From CAYMEV01 sp964389675 [NCBI: uncultured Candidatus Sumerlaeota bacterium] (GTDB lineage Bacteria > CAYMEV01), in NCBI GenBank assembly GCA_964389675.1, contig CAYMEV010000002.1, forward strand, positions 186,001 to 250,000: a stretch of DNA of 64,000 nucleotides. Reading direction: 5' to 3'. This document shows positions 27,661-36,928 of the stretch, piece by piece. Within the stretch, counting starts at the first letter, position 1. Each line of letters starts with the position of its first letter. A program made the position numbers and the translations under genes. The notes under the pieces were generated by a model. The model was not told the DNA's origin, made no database searches, and saw only the letters and a list, made by a program, of their open reading frames with translations.

Positions 27661-28224
27661 ATGTATTCAACAAGTGATTTCAGGGTAGGCCTGAAAATAG
27701 AGCTCAACGATGAGCCGTATATAATCACTTATTTCCAGCATGTCAAGCCTGGCAAGGGCGGAGCATTTGTCAGGACCAAGCTGAAGAACATGATTACAAA
27801 AGCTGTGCTGGAGAGAACCTTCCGTTCAGGCGAAAAGGTTGAAAAACCCGACATTGAGGAAAAAAACATGTCCTACAGCTATATGGAAGAGCCGAATTAT
27901 GTATTTATGGATAATGACACATATGAACAGATATTTATTTCAGCTGAAGATGTCGGTGACTCAGCCAGATTTCTTAAAGAGGATATTGAGGTGTCTGTCC
28001 TGTTCTATAAAGGTAAGCCAATAGAGGTAGTACTGCCTATATTTGTTGAGCTGGAAGTGACATTTACCGAACCTGGCGTAAAGGGTGATACAGCAACCGG
28101 TGCAACAAAGCCGGCTACCCTTGAGACAGGCTATGTTGTAAATGTGCCTTTATTTGTTCAGGAGGGTGATATCCTCAAGATAGATACCAGGACCGGGGAG
28201 TATATAGAAAGAGTAAAAAAATAA
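27661..28224 (+). CDS. efp: Elongation factor P
   Basis: Relieves ribosome stalling at polyproline stretches. The 187-residue protein has the three-barrel EF-P layout: FRVGLKIELNDEPYIITYFQHVKPGKGGAFVR holds the loop lysine (in PGKGG, about residue 34) that is modified in many bacteria; later GVKGDTATGATKPATLETG and VPLFVQEGDILKIDTRTGEY are C-terminal signatures. The nearby lipM-like gene is not an EF-P modifier family. A GGAG sits seven bases before the ATG. Confidence 0.95.
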   Translation: MYSTSDFRVGLKIELNDEPYIITYFQHVKPGKGGAFVRTKLKNMITKAVLERTFRSGEKVEKPDIEEKNMSYSYMEEPNYVFMDNDTYEQIFISAEDVGDSARFLKEDIEVSVLFYKGKPIEVVLPIFVELEVTFTEPGVKGDTATGATKPATLETGYVVNVPLFVQEGDILKIDTRTGEYIERVKK

Positions 28225-28967
28225 TGGAGTCTCTCTATTATATCAGGCCTGAGACTGATTCAGGCCCCCATAACATGATAATAGATGAGAAACTGATGGC
28301 CCTTTCCCGGAAAGAGGGGAAGAGCTTCTTCAGGCTTTACCACTGGGATCCCGTCTGTATATCCCTTGGCAGGGGACAGTCACCGGAATCCCTTCTTAAT
28401 ATGGATTATATTGAATCAAAAGGATATCAGTGCATCAACAGGATAACAGGAGGCAGTTATGTCCTCCATAAGGGAGACATAACCTATGCAATCACCGTAT
28501 CATCTAAAAGCAGCATGTTCAGCCTTTCATTGATCGACTTATACAAGAAGGTCCACAATGCCTTTTATAAGGCAATTATCAGCTCAGGCATTGATAAAGG
28601 CCTGGTATATTTTGGCAGCGGCAGTTTCAGGAGAGAGCATAAACAGCTGCCGTGCTTTTCTCATTATTCGAACAATGAACTGCTGCTTGAAGGGAAGAAA
28701 ATCCTGGGAAGTGCACAAAAGAGAGGAAAGGATTCTCTACTTCAGCATGGCTCTCTACTTGTCGAAAACTCCCTTTATGACCTTTTCAGAATACAGAAGA
28801 CTTATGCCGAGTTCAGCGAAATAGAAAGGAGCATTACATATATTCGCAAATATACAGATATATCATATGAAGATTTATATATGCGGATAATCAATGCGAT
28901 AGGCGAAGAATTCAATCAAAAAATTATTATTGCTGAGCTTAAAGAAGTGCTTGAAAATCTCTCATAA
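28224..28967 (+). CDS. Octanoyltransferase/lipoate ligase family protein (LipM-like)
   Basis: A 247-residue member of the BPL/LplA/LipB fold that handles lipoic acid attachment. Seen motifs are INRITGGSYVLHKGDITYAI, the cysteine in LPCFSHYSNNELLLEG (position of the catalytic Cys of LipM-type octanoyltransferases) and the lysine motif KILGSAQKRGKDSLLQHGSL. Presence of that cysteine favours LipM over LplA ligase, which lacks it. It overlaps the efp stop by one base. No lipoyl-domain protein is nearby. Confidence 0.75.
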   Translation: MESLYYIRPETDSGPHNMIIDEKLMALSRKEGKSFFRLYHWDPVCISLGRGQSPESLLNMDYIESKGYQCINRITGGSYVLHKGDITYAITVSSKSSMFSLSLIDLYKKVHNAFYKAIISSGIDKGLVYFGSGSFRREHKQLPCFSHYSNNELLLEGKKILGSAQKRGKDSLLQHGSLLVENSLYDLFRIQKTYAEFSEIERSITYIRKYTDISYEDLYMRIINAIGEEFNQKIIIAELKEVLENLS

Positions 28968-29002
28968 AAGTATAAAAATTAAATATATAGACATTTATTT
29001 TT

Positions 29003-29031
29003 TTGAAATTAGTATTATCCTGTGATAGTAT
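29003..29031 (+). promoter_or_regulatory. Candidate promoter for the large TPR gene
   Basis: TTGAAA (29003-29008) and TAGTAT (29026-29031) are 17 bases apart, within the spacer after the lipM-like gene. The predicted start near 29038 leaves a very short leader before the ATG at 29050. Confidence 0.45.
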
Positions 29032-29049
29032 AAGCGTGGTGTAATATAA

Positions 29050-32000
29050 ATGGCAAGGAATGACAGAAGACAGCTCTTAAAGATGCATAAGATAGCGGAG
29101 AACTACAGGCAGAAGGGCCAGCATGCCAATGCTATCAGAGAATATGAAAACATAATGAAGCAATTCCCCCAGGAAAAAAAGCTGTATAATACCCTGGGAG
29201 ACCTTTATCAGCTGGTCAGGGACAAGAAGAACGCTATAAGAAGCTATATTTCGTATGCCAAAGCACTGGAAGATAATGGATTTACACTCCAGGCAATAGC
29301 AGTCTACAAAAAGATTACAAGGCTGGACAATGAAGATCCGGAAGTATATACAAAGCTTGCAGACCTGTATAATCAGCAGGGCATTATTGCAGAATCAATC
29401 TCCATGTACATGCACCTTGCAAATATCTATCAGAAACAGGGCCTGGTAAAGCGGGCAATATCCGTTTATGAAAAGGTAATAGACCTTCAGCCTGATAACC
29501 TGAAGATTATAGCCCTCCTGGCAGATCAGTACCTCAAGGAGGGAATGAAGGCTGAAGCTGTCGATAAATATCTCCTTTTTGCTGATATACTGCTAAAGAA
29601 AGATGAATGGGACAAGGTAAAAAGCGTATATAACAAGATTCTTGAACTCGACCCTGAAAATATCAAGGTAAGAAAGGGCATTGGCAATCTGTATTTTCAT
29701 GTAGGAGATTTTGAAAATGCTGAAAAATACCTTGTACAGGCGATCAGGGATTTCCCGGATAATGAGGAGATACTCAAGGACCTTGGTGAAGTCTATATTA
29801 AGGTCAAGGATTTTCAGAAGGCAAGGAAGATCTATGACCGCCTGACAGTTCTGCTTCCTGATGATACATCCATCAGAAAAAAGCTGGCTTTTATCCTTCT
29901 TAATATAAGGGATGATGAAGAAGCTAAAAAGCATCTTGATGTCCTTATACAGCATTATAAATCAAACAGTGCATATGATAAAATGGTCGATATGCTTAAT
30001 GATGCGAAAAAACTGAGAAAAAATTTCTACTTTGCCTATAATTCACTCATCGATACATACAGCTTCTTAAAGCAGGAAGCCAATAAGTATGATATAATGA
30101 AAGAGCTGGGCATAAGATACTATGAGGATGAAAAAATTTTTGAAGCATATGAAATATTTAAGGAAGTTAAATCCATTTTCAATAAGGATAAAGAGTTTAT
30201 TACCGCTTTTGATGATGTGGAAAAAAGGGTAAGGGAATCAGATCTGGAGGGAGGACCAGCCGCTGCTGATACTGAAAAAGAAGCCTCTGTAAGCGAATTT
30301 GATATGGAGAGTGAAGAGGGAGAGATAAATTTTGAGATACCTGAGGATCTGGTTTTTGAGACTGATGCCAGTTCAGGCGATGTCTCAAGGTCTGTCAGCG
30401 AAGAAATAGATGAGGTCAGCATTCCAGTAGATGATATTCTTGATGAAAGCAAGGAAGACATCATGGACCTTCAGTTCGGGGAACTGAAAAAGGATGAGAA
30501 AGGCAATGAGACCGATGAGGTTATTATTGTTGATGATGATTTCATCACTGAGGAAGATGATTTCTTTTCAGAGGAGTCAGCTGAAAAAGTGGAGATATCA
30601 GAGGATGAGCTTGAGAGGGAAATAGACCAGCTGGAGCTTAACGAAAGCCAGGAGGTCCCTCTTCTAATAGATAAAGAGGAACACGTTGACAAAAGCGATG
30701 TTATTGTTGAGGACCTGGAGGTTGATCTGATCGATGACGAACTGTCTTCGGAATATGATAAAAAGATGGATAATGTATTCGACGCCATTGATGAAGCAGA
30801 GCCTGAACCTTCAGAAGGCAGGGAGCTGCTTGAGAGCCAGGAAGATGAAACATATTCTCAGATAAAGGAAAACCTGACTGAAGCAGAGGTATTTCTGAAA
30901 TTCGGGCTTACAGAGAAGGCTTATAAGCATATTAAAGCTGCCCTGGATATCAACCCGGATAATATTGATACTCTGTTGAAACTGAAGGAGCTTTATTCCC
31001 TGGAGGGCAAAAAGCAGGACCTTGTTGCTGTAAGCATGAGGATTGCTGACCTGTATCAGAAGAAAAATGACGAAGAAAATGCCCTGAAGGAGTATAAATT
31101 CCTTCACTCCATTGACCCGACAAACCCTGTGCTCAAGGATGTTTTCAAGGAAGAGGAGATCTCCTATGATGCAGGTGAAAAACAGTATGACAGCCTTCTT
31201 CATAACCTGATAAAGGAAACCGATGTAGAGGATGATTTTGAAATTATAGAGGAGCAGGAAGGTTCATCGGAATCTGGCGTGTCAGACCTTATATACACAC
31301 TCAAGAACGATAAGCTTTATGATCAGGAATCCATTGATCAGGATCTGGTGGATGCCCAGGACCTTTTCAGCAGTGAAACATTTGAGGAATTAAAAGAGGA
31401 AGAAACTGGCGAAGAGGCTGAGAGGGAAGAGGTAAAGGACGAGGAGAATGTCGAGGAGTTTACTGATGAAGATTTATCAGGGGAGGATATGGAGATTGAT
31501 TCCAGCCTTTCTGATGATTTCTTTGAGCTGGTCAGCCCTGAGGACAGTGAAGAGCATTACGACATAGGTGAGGAGATGGGCCTGATAGGGCCGGAAGATG
31601 TTACTGACTCTGATCAGTCAATTACCCAGATTGTGGAAGAATTTAAGAAAGGGGTCCAGGACCAGCTTTCCCCTGAAGACTATGAAACTCATTATAACCT
31701 TGGCATAGCCTTCAAAGAAATGGGATTGATCGAAGATGCAATTGAAGCCTTTGAAAAGGCTGCAAGCACCGGGAAGATCATGATAGAGACAATCAGCATG
31801 CTTGGGCTCTGCTATATAGAAAAGGGAATGTATCAGAGAGCTATTGACCAGTTTAAGAAAGGCCTTGAGTACCTGGAGAAGGATTCTGAAGCTTATATTG
31901 GCATGATCTATGATCTTGCCAATGTATATGAAGTCAGCAATGATCCTGAGAGATCATATATATACTTTGAAGAGATAATCAGTAAAAAGCCTGATTTCAG

Positions 32001-32133
32001 AGATGCAAGTGAAAGGCTGATCAGCCTTGAGAACAGGGTCAATAAGGATAAGATAAAAGAGATCAAAAGCAGTATATCTGCGGAAAATCTAAAGCAGGAA
32101 AACAAGAATAATCCAAGAATTTCATATATATAG
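29050..32133 (+). CDS. Large TPR protein with acidic linkers
   Basis: A 1027-residue soluble protein. Residues 1-390 form about eleven TPR-type units (for example LYNTLGDLYQLVRDKKNAIRSY, IKVRKGIGNLYFHVGDFENAEKYL). Two long acidic, low-complexity linkers (about 400-590 and 720-865) are dominated by E, D and S. TPR blocks recur between them (about 600-700) and at the end (about 875-1000: THYNLGIAFKEMGLIEDAIEAF). No signal peptide. This architecture suits a flexible scaffold. Large TPR proteins are known partners of polar type IV pili in some bacteria, but no specific orthologue can be claimed. The ExeA-like ATPase follows 12 bases later. Confidence 0.85.
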   Translation: MARNDRRQLLKMHKIAENYRQKGQHANAIREYENIMKQFPQEKKLYNTLGDLYQLVRDKKNAIRSYISYAKALEDNGFTLQAIAVYKKITRLDNEDPEVYTKLADLYNQQGIIAESISMYMHLANIYQKQGLVKRAISVYEKVIDLQPDNLKIIALLADQYLKEGMKAEAVDKYLLFADILLKKDEWDKVKSVYNKILELDPENIKVRKGIGNLYFHVGDFENAEKYLVQAIRDFPDNEEILKDLGEVYIKVKDFQKARKIYDRLTVLLPDDTSIRKKLAFILLNIRDDEEAKKHLDVLIQHYKSNSAYDKMVDMLNDAKKLRKNFYFAYNSLIDTYSFLKQEANKYDIMKELGIRYYEDEKIFEAYEIFKEVKSIFNKDKEFITAFDDVEKRVRESDLEGGPAAADTEKEASVSEFDMESEEGEINFEIPEDLVFETDASSGDVSRSVSEEIDEVSIPVDDILDESKEDIMDLQFGELKKDEKGNETDEVIIVDDDFITEEDDFFSEESAEKVEISEDELEREIDQLELNESQEVPLLIDKEEHVDKSDVIVEDLEVDLIDDELSSEYDKKMDNVFDAIDEAEPEPSEGRELLESQEDETYSQIKENLTEAEVFLKFGLTEKAYKHIKAALDINPDNIDTLLKLKELYSLEGKKQDLVAVSMRIADLYQKKNDEENALKEYKFLHSIDPTNPVLKDVFKEEEISYDAGEKQYDSLLHNLIKETDVEDDFEIIEEQEGSSESGVSDLIYTLKNDKLYDQESIDQDLVDAQDLFSSETFEELKEEETGEEAEREEVKDEENVEEFTDEDLSGEDMEIDSSLSDDFFELVSPEDSEEHYDIGEEMGLIGPEDVTDSDQSITQIVEEFKKGVQDQLSPEDYETHYNLGIAFKEMGLIEDAIEAFEKAASTGKIMIETISMLGLCYIEKGMYQRAIDQFKKGLEYLEKDSEAYIGMIYDLANVYEVSNDPERSYIYFEEIISKKPDFRDASERLISLENRVNKDKIKEIKSSISAENLKQENKNNPRISYI

Positions 32134-32145
32134 GTAAGCAGGGCG

Positions 32146-32961
32146 GTGGATTACCTAAATTTTTATAAATTAAATAATATCCCATTTTCCAATACACCTG
32201 ATAACAGGTTCTTCTTTGACAGCAAAAACCATAAGGATGCCCTGATAAGGCTGCGCCACAGTGCGGATGTAATGAGCGGGTTTGTCCTTGTTGTCGGGCA
32301 TATTGGATCCGGAAAGACAACACTTGCACGCAAGTTCCTGGCTTCCCTTGACGATCATGATTTTGAAGCCGCGCTTCTCGTAATGATCCATACAGAAATA
32401 ACTGCTGACTGGCTGCTGCACAGGATAGCATCCCAGCTTGGCGTAAAGAATCCGGGGAGCAGGAAAGCAGATCTGCTGCCCGCGCTCTATGACAGGCTTT
32501 ATAACCTCTACGAGGAAAATAAAAAGGCCATTGTGATTATAGATGAAGCCCAGATGCTTCAGACAAGGGAAATAATGGAAGAATTCAGGGGGATGCTTAA
32601 CCTTGAGGTTCCTGGAAGGAAACTGATACATTTTCTTTTTTTCGGGCTTCCGGAGGTTGAGGAGCTTATTAAGATCGATCCGCCTCTGTATCACAGAATG
32701 ACTATGAGAATAAAGCTGTCGCCTTTCAAATTTACCGAGACAGTTGAATATATAATTCACAGGCTTAAGGTTGCCGGCGCGACATATCCCGTCTTTTCAA
32801 AAGAATCATTCCAGATAATATTTGATGCATCCAAGGGGATACCAAGGCTTATAAATACAATTTGCGATAACTGCCTTTTTGAGGGGTATTTGCTCAGGGC
32901 AAATGTGATCAGCTCAAATATTACATCTGATGTTGTAGATAATCTGGCAATTGAAGTATAG
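32146..32961 (+). CDS. ExeA/MshM-like AAA ATPase
   Basis: The 271-residue ATPase starts with the ExeA-family opening DYLNFYKLNNIPFSNTPD and FFFDSKNHKDALIRL, then Walker A VGHIGSGKTT, Walker B AIVIIDEAQML and sensor/lid region FDASKGIPRLINTICDNCL. Relatives (ExeA, MshM) act with type II secretion or MSHA pilus assembly; this one has no C-terminal peptidoglycan-binding domain. The start is a GTG at 32146. It is co-oriented with and close to the large TPR gene, so a pilus or secretion link is plausible but inferred. Confidence 0.82.
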   Translation: MDYLNFYKLNNIPFSNTPDNRFFFDSKNHKDALIRLRHSADVMSGFVLVVGHIGSGKTTLARKFLASLDDHDFEAALLVMIHTEITADWLLHRIASQLGVKNPGSRKADLLPALYDRLYNLYEENKKAIVIIDEAQMLQTREIMEEFRGMLNLEVPGRKLIHFLFFGLPEVEELIKIDPPLYHRMTMRIKLSPFKFTETVEYIIHRLKVAGATYPVFSKESFQIIFDASKGIPRLINTICDNCLFEGYLLRANVISSNITSDVVDNLAIEV

Positions 32962-33006
32962 TTGATATTTACAGGATTCAGGTTTTATATTTTAGCAAGA
33001 AAATAT

Positions 33007-33034
33007 TTGACTTAAGTGGGTTTTTATGTATAAA
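33007..33034 (+). promoter_or_regulatory. Promoter of tRNA-Gly and downstream genes
   Basis: TTGACT (33007-33012) and TATAAA (33029-33034) are 16 bases apart; TAAAAT two bases later is an alternative -10 with an 18-base spacer. The start would lie near 33041, about 58 bases before the tRNA. Confidence 0.5.
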
Positions 33035-33098
33035 ATATGGTGGAATGTCTTACTAAAGATGAATTATCTATGAGCTTTTAATAATGCTCTTATTAAAA

Positions 33099-33170
33099 GC
33101 GGGTGTAACTCAGTGGTAGAGTGCAAGCTTCCCAAGCTTGAAGTCGCGGGTTCAAATCCCGTTACCCGCT
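33099..33170 (+). tRNA. tRNA-Gly (anticodon CCC)
   Basis: A full cloverleaf can be folded. The acceptor stem pairs GCGGGTG with TACCCGC (one G-U), the D stem is ACTC/GAGT, and the anticodon stem is CAAGC/GCTTG with loop TTCCCAA. That gives anticodon CCC, reading GGG. The T stem is GCGGG/CCCGT (one G-T pair) with loop TTCAAAT. The discriminator is T and CCA is not encoded. No terminator is visible before the next gene, 24 bases downstream. Confidence 0.95.
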
Positions 33171-33194
33171 TTAGCGACTATAAGGAGTTGTATG

Positions 33195-33812
33195 ATGAGC
33201 CCGTTCTTATTTACGAAGGAAAAGAAAAAACCACATGAAAAGCAGAATCCATCCACTCCACACTCAAGGCAGGACCTGCAAAAAGGAAGCCAGCCCAGGC
33301 AAAAGCCTGAGCCTCCGGGCAAAAACAGGGAAACAGAAGCAAAGGCTGTTATAGAGCCTTCAGAGAAACCAAAAGAGCATCATAACATGTTCAAGTTTTA
33401 TAATAAAGAAGAAAAGTCCTCAGAAAAGGAGGTTTACAGTATGATTGGAAAAGGAATTAAAATCAAGGGTGAACTGGTAGGTGAAGAAGATATAGTCATT
33501 GAAGGTTTTGTCGAGGGTAAGGTAAAGCTCGATAAATCTTTAAAGATTGGAGAGGCCGGGATTGTAATTGCAGATATAAATGCAAAAATGGTTACAGTCT
33601 CGGGCAAGGTAGAGGGGAATATCTATGCTTCTGAAAAGATTGAGCTTTTACCAAGCGCCAATGTCCAGGGAAACCTGTTCTCTACTAAGATCGTGATATC
33701 AGAGGGAGCAAATTTTCAGGGTAAAATAGATATGTCAGGGAGTACAAAGCCTGAATCGATCAAGGAAAAGCCTTCTCTTTTGCCTAAAGAAAATCTGAAG
33801 GCAAAGGAATGA
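33195..33812 (+). CDS. Bactofilin family protein
   Basis: Bactofilins polymerise without nucleotides into cytoskeletal filaments that position cell-wall or motility proteins. This 205-residue protein has a charged, proline-containing N-terminal tail (about 1-78) and a bactofilin beta-helix core (about 80-175). Core signatures are GIKIKGELVGEEDIVIEGFV, KVKLDKSLKIGEAG, VTVSGKVEGNIYASEKIEL and VISEGANFQGKIDM. Two adjacent ATGs exist; 33195 has the better spacing (seven bases) from AAGGAG. It lies directly behind tRNA-Gly and overlaps or abuts the substrate-binding protein gene. Confidence 0.88.
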   Translation: MSPFLFTKEKKKPHEKQNPSTPHSRQDLQKGSQPRQKPEPPGKNRETEAKAVIEPSEKPKEHHNMFKFYNKEEKSSEKEVYSMIGKGIKIKGELVGEEDIVIEGFVEGKVKLDKSLKIGEAGIVIADINAKMVTVSGKVEGNIYASEKIELLPSANVQGNLFSTKIVISEGANFQGKIDMSGSTKPESIKEKPSLLPKENLKAKE

Positions 33813-33814
33813 AA

Positions 33815-34732
33815 ATGGAAAAACCTTTTTATAAAAAAGCAGTATTTGCCTTTATTTTTCTGCTAATTACCTTTACACCAGTCATAAGCCTCTTTTCACA
33901 ACAGAAGGTGGCTGTCCTTAAATCGTCAGATACAGATGATTTTAATGCTGTAAGAAATGGATTTATGAGCGTATTTTTCGGGGAATTTGAAGAGTTTAAC
34001 TGCGAGAATGACATGAATACCGCGAAAAGAAGAATGGCAATTATTAAATCTGATGAATTTGATGTTGTCCTTGCTATTGGCACTATTGCAGTAACAGCTG
34101 CACTTGATGCAAACCATGGCGGACTGATAATCGGTACCATGGTCCACAATCCGGATAAACTCACTGCAGGATCTTCCAATCTGACCATAATAGGCATGTA
34201 TCCCAAGCTTGACATATTGCTTGGTTTGATAAAAAGCTTCAATATAAGCAATCTGGGTTTGCTTTATAATCCTGATGAGAGCAATGAATTTGTAGAAAGG
34301 CTTAAAGTAGCCGGCCAGAGGCAGAAGGTTAATATTATTACCCAGGAAGCGAACTCTCCCAGGGTAGTGCCGGCTGTTTTCCAGCAGCTCCAGGGTCAGA
34401 TAGATGCCTTTTTATTTATGTCCGATTCTATATATTCAATCAAGGATTCAATTGACTTTATACTGCAGACATGCCTGCAGAACAGAATAATCACAATCGC
34501 CCCCACGCATATGCTTGTTACCCAGGGGGCAGTTGTCAGCATTTCAGCTGATTTTGTTGAAATAGGCCGATTATCTGCACAAATGGTAAATGATCATTTC
34601 AGCGGGAAAAGACTGCCTGCTTTCAAAGAGCCTGATTCCCTGAGTGTATCATATAATCAAAATACAGCTACCAGCATGGGTATTACCATTCCAGCTGAAA
34701 TTGAAAGGGAAGCAAAACAGGTTATCAGGTAA
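33815..34732 (+). CDS. ABC-type substrate-binding protein (PF04392-like), no permease
   Basis: A 305-residue periplasmic protein with an N-terminal signal (about 10-28, ending LFSQQ) and the two-lobed fold of the ABC_sub_bind family: [79 protein letters not shown]. There is no ABC permease or ATPase gene beside it. Instead a chemoreceptor gene starts four bases later, so it may present a ligand to that receptor. ATG 33815 is chosen because AAAGGA lies six bases before it; ATG 33809 is the alternative. Confidence 0.78.
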   Translation: MEKPFYKKAVFAFIFLLITFTPVISLFSQQKVAVLKSSDTDDFNAVRNGFMSVFFGEFEEFNCENDMNTAKRRMAIIKSDEFDVVLAIGTIAVTAALDANHGGLIIGTMVHNPDKLTAGSSNLTIIGMYPKLDILLGLIKSFNISNLGLLYNPDESNEFVERLKVAGQRQKVNIITQEANSPRVVPAVFQQLQGQIDAFLFMSDSIYSIKDSIDFILQTCLQNRIITIAPTHMLVTQGAVVSISADFVEIGRLSAQMVNDHFSGKRLPAFKEPDSLSVSYNQNTATSMGITIPAEIEREAKQVIR

Positions 34733-34736
34733 CTGG

Positions 34737-36905
34737 ATGTTTAGAAATCTAAATATTACCCTGAAGATCTCAATAATATTAATACTTATCTTCATTTTTT
34801 TCATTACCATCTTTGCAATATTTAATATCATAAAGACTGGCGATCTTTTGAAAGATGCATTTATTCTCAGGGGAAACAGCCTGGTAAACAAGCTTTCTTC
34901 CGATTCATCATATTTTGTAAGCATGAGCATTACTATTGATCAGCGAAAGAACCTTGAAAATGAGTTAAAGAAATTATCGGACGAAGACGATTTTCTATAT
35001 GCATATATATTTGACAGAAGCGGCAAGATTCTCGCTTCTTTTGACAATTCAAACCAGAACCTTATAGAAGGCATTACTGCTTCAACAGTCATTGATACCC
35101 TGAAGGACAGAATCTCAAGCCACGCGGGAAATGATCCGGTATCTGAGATCAAGGCCAAAGAGAACCATAAGGGAGGCATCTACGAATTTTTTCTGCCTGT
35201 TGCAATTGACCTGGATATGTCAGCTCCTGGAGATGTCTTCAGTTCAGGCCCTTCTACAGCCAGGGCCGATAATAAGATTGGAGGGGTTGTGATCGGTTTG
35301 AGCTACAGCAGAGTCCATTCACAGCTGAACAACCTTATTGTTGTATTAATCATCCTTGTTCTTGTTCTTTCTGTCCTTATATATTTTATTATCTTTTTCT
35401 TTATAAAATTTATACTGTTGAAACCCATGTCGCTTATACTCTCAACATCGAATAAGATTGCCGACGGCAATCTTACTGAACGGGTATATGTCAAATCAAA
35501 TGATGAACTGGGTGAATTAAGCAATATGTTCAATAAAATGACAGAACAGCTGTGCACTATGATAAGTCAGATTATTTCTAGCCATCAGAGGATGGACAGG
35601 ACTACGTTTGACCTTGATGAGGCTATAAAGAATGTTCTTTACACTATAGAGACTCAGACCAAGGATATTAAGAATATTTCACACTTTCTGTCAGACATGA
35701 TGGTATCAATACAGAATATTGCCAGTAATATACAGAAACTGTTGATGTACGCAGAGGATACATCTTCTTCAGTCCTTGAAATGACAGCATCCATTGACGA
35801 GGTCCTGGACAATACAGAGAACCTTTCTAATTCTGTATCTGAGACTGCATCATCTGTTGAGGAGATGGCTGTATATTTCAAGCAGATTGCAAACAATGTA
35901 AATGTACTGAGAAAATTTGCGGAGGATACATCCAGCTCCATGGCCGAGATGGAGGTTGCCATCAAACAGGTTGAGATCATTGCCATGGATTCCATGAATC
36001 TTTCGATAGAGGTATCCAAAAACTCACAGGATGGCATGGATGTTGTCCAGAGAAATATAGATATAATGCAGGATATAAAGGAGACCGTTTTTTCATCTGT
36101 CCAGATTATAGAAAGGCTTGGCAAAAGATCGGAAGAAATTGGTGAAATACTTACTGTCATTAATGATGTTGGGGAGCAGACCAACCTTCTGGCACTTAAT
36201 GCTGCAATTATTGCAGCTCAGGCAGGCGAGCACGGAAAGGGATTTGCTGTTGTTGCTGATGAAATACGTGATCTGTCTGAAAGGACAGCTAATAGCACAA
36301 AAGAGATTGCTAACCTTATAAAAGCACTCCAGGATGAAGCAGCTAATGCCGTTAAATCAATGAGAATGGGGAGTGAAAATGTGGAGAAGGGATTTGAGCA
36401 AAGCCGATTGACCGGTGAAGCGCTAAGAAAGATTAATGAATCTGCTTCAAGATCTACAGATATGGCCAAGGAGATAGCAAAAGCCACGAAAGAGCAGACT
36501 GAAGGTTCAAAATTGGTAACAAGAGAAGTAGAGAAGGTTACGGAAATGATACTTCAGATAAACAGGGCTACAGAAGAACAGACTAAGAGCTCTGAGCTGA
36601 TAATGAGGGCTGTAAATGATATGAGAAACCTTACCAAGCAGGTTAAAAAAGCCATGGTCGAGCAATCGCTCGGTTCAAAGCAGATCGCCAAGGCTGTTGA
36701 AAATGTTACAGATATGACTGACAGCATTAATAAGGCTACTCAGGAGCAGAAAACAAACAGCGAAGAGATCCAGAAGATTATAAATACCCTTGGCAACAGT
36801 GTAGATTTGAATGCCAAGAATATAAATATTATGGATAATGCATTAAAAGAGCTTAAGAGGCAGGCATCTATGCTCAGGGATGCCATCTCCAAGTTTAAGG
36901 TCTAA
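34737..36905 (+). CDS. Methyl-accepting chemotaxis protein
   Basis: A 722-residue transmembrane chemoreceptor. Membrane segment 1 is about 9-31, then a periplasmic sensor (about 32-196), membrane segment 2 (about 198-225, very hydrophobic), a HAMP domain (about 226-280) and a long coiled-coil signalling domain. The hairpin tip is [16 protein letters not shown], followed by [20 protein letters not shown], the variant with I and Q where E and R are commonest. Four 28-residue periods occur after the tip. It should signal to a CheA kinase, not encoded here. Coupled to the upstream binding protein, glmU downstream. Confidence 0.92.
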   Translation: MFRNLNITLKISIILILIFIFFITIFAIFNIIKTGDLLKDAFILRGNSLVNKLSSDSSYFVSMSITIDQRKNLENELKKLSDEDDFLYAYIFDRSGKILASFDNSNQNLIEGITASTVIDTLKDRISSHAGNDPVSEIKAKENHKGGIYEFFLPVAIDLDMSAPGDVFSSGPSTARADNKIGGVVIGLSYSRVHSQLNNLIVVLIILVLVLSVLIYFIIFFFIKFILLKPMSLILSTSNKIADGNLTERVYVKSNDELGELSNMFNKMTEQLCTMISQIISSHQRMDRTTFDLDEAIKNVLYTIETQTKDIKNISHFLSDMMVSIQNIASNIQKLLMYAEDTSSSVLEMTASIDEVLDNTENLSNSVSETASSVEEMAVYFKQIANNVNVLRKFAEDTSSSMAEMEVAIKQVEIIAMDSMNLSIEVSKNSQDGMDVVQRNIDIMQDIKETVFSSVQIIERLGKRSEEIGEILTVINDVGEQTNLLALNAAIIAAQAGEHGKGFAVVADEIRDLSERTANSTKEIANLIKALQDEAANAVKSMRMGSENVEKGFEQSRLTGEALRKINESASRSTDMAKEIAKATKEQTEGSKLVTREVEKVTEMILQINRATEEQTKSSELIMRAVNDMRNLTKQVKKAMVEQSLGSKQIAKAVENVTDMTDSINKATQEQKTNSEEIQKIINTLGNSVDLNAKNINIMDNALKELKRQASMLRDAISKFKV
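36483..36734 (+). repeat. Three 84-base tandem units coding 28-residue heptad repeats
   Basis: Within the chemoreceptor gene three consecutive units of exactly 84 bases each begin at 36483, 36567 and 36651. They start with [20 protein letters not shown] and [10 protein letters not shown]; a partial fourth ([10 protein letters not shown]) begins at 36735. Each is four heptads long, so the coiled coil stays in register. DNA identity between units is only moderate, so the repeat is mainly at protein level. Confidence 0.7.
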
Positions 36906-36928
36906 AATCCAGAGGAAAAAAATTCCAT

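Noticed and set aside
30120-30788. Serine-rich open frames antisense to the large TPR gene
   Set aside because: They mirror the Glu/Asp-rich linker codons on the other strand and have no ribosome binding site.
29050-32133. Naming the large TPR protein as a SgmX orthologue
   Set aside because: Only the general TPR and pilus context is similar; length and domain order do not prove orthology.
33138-33194. Upstream extension of the bactofilin gene into the tRNA
   Set aside because: It would start inside the anticodon arm of tRNA-Gly; the ATG at 33195 has a well-placed ribosome binding site.
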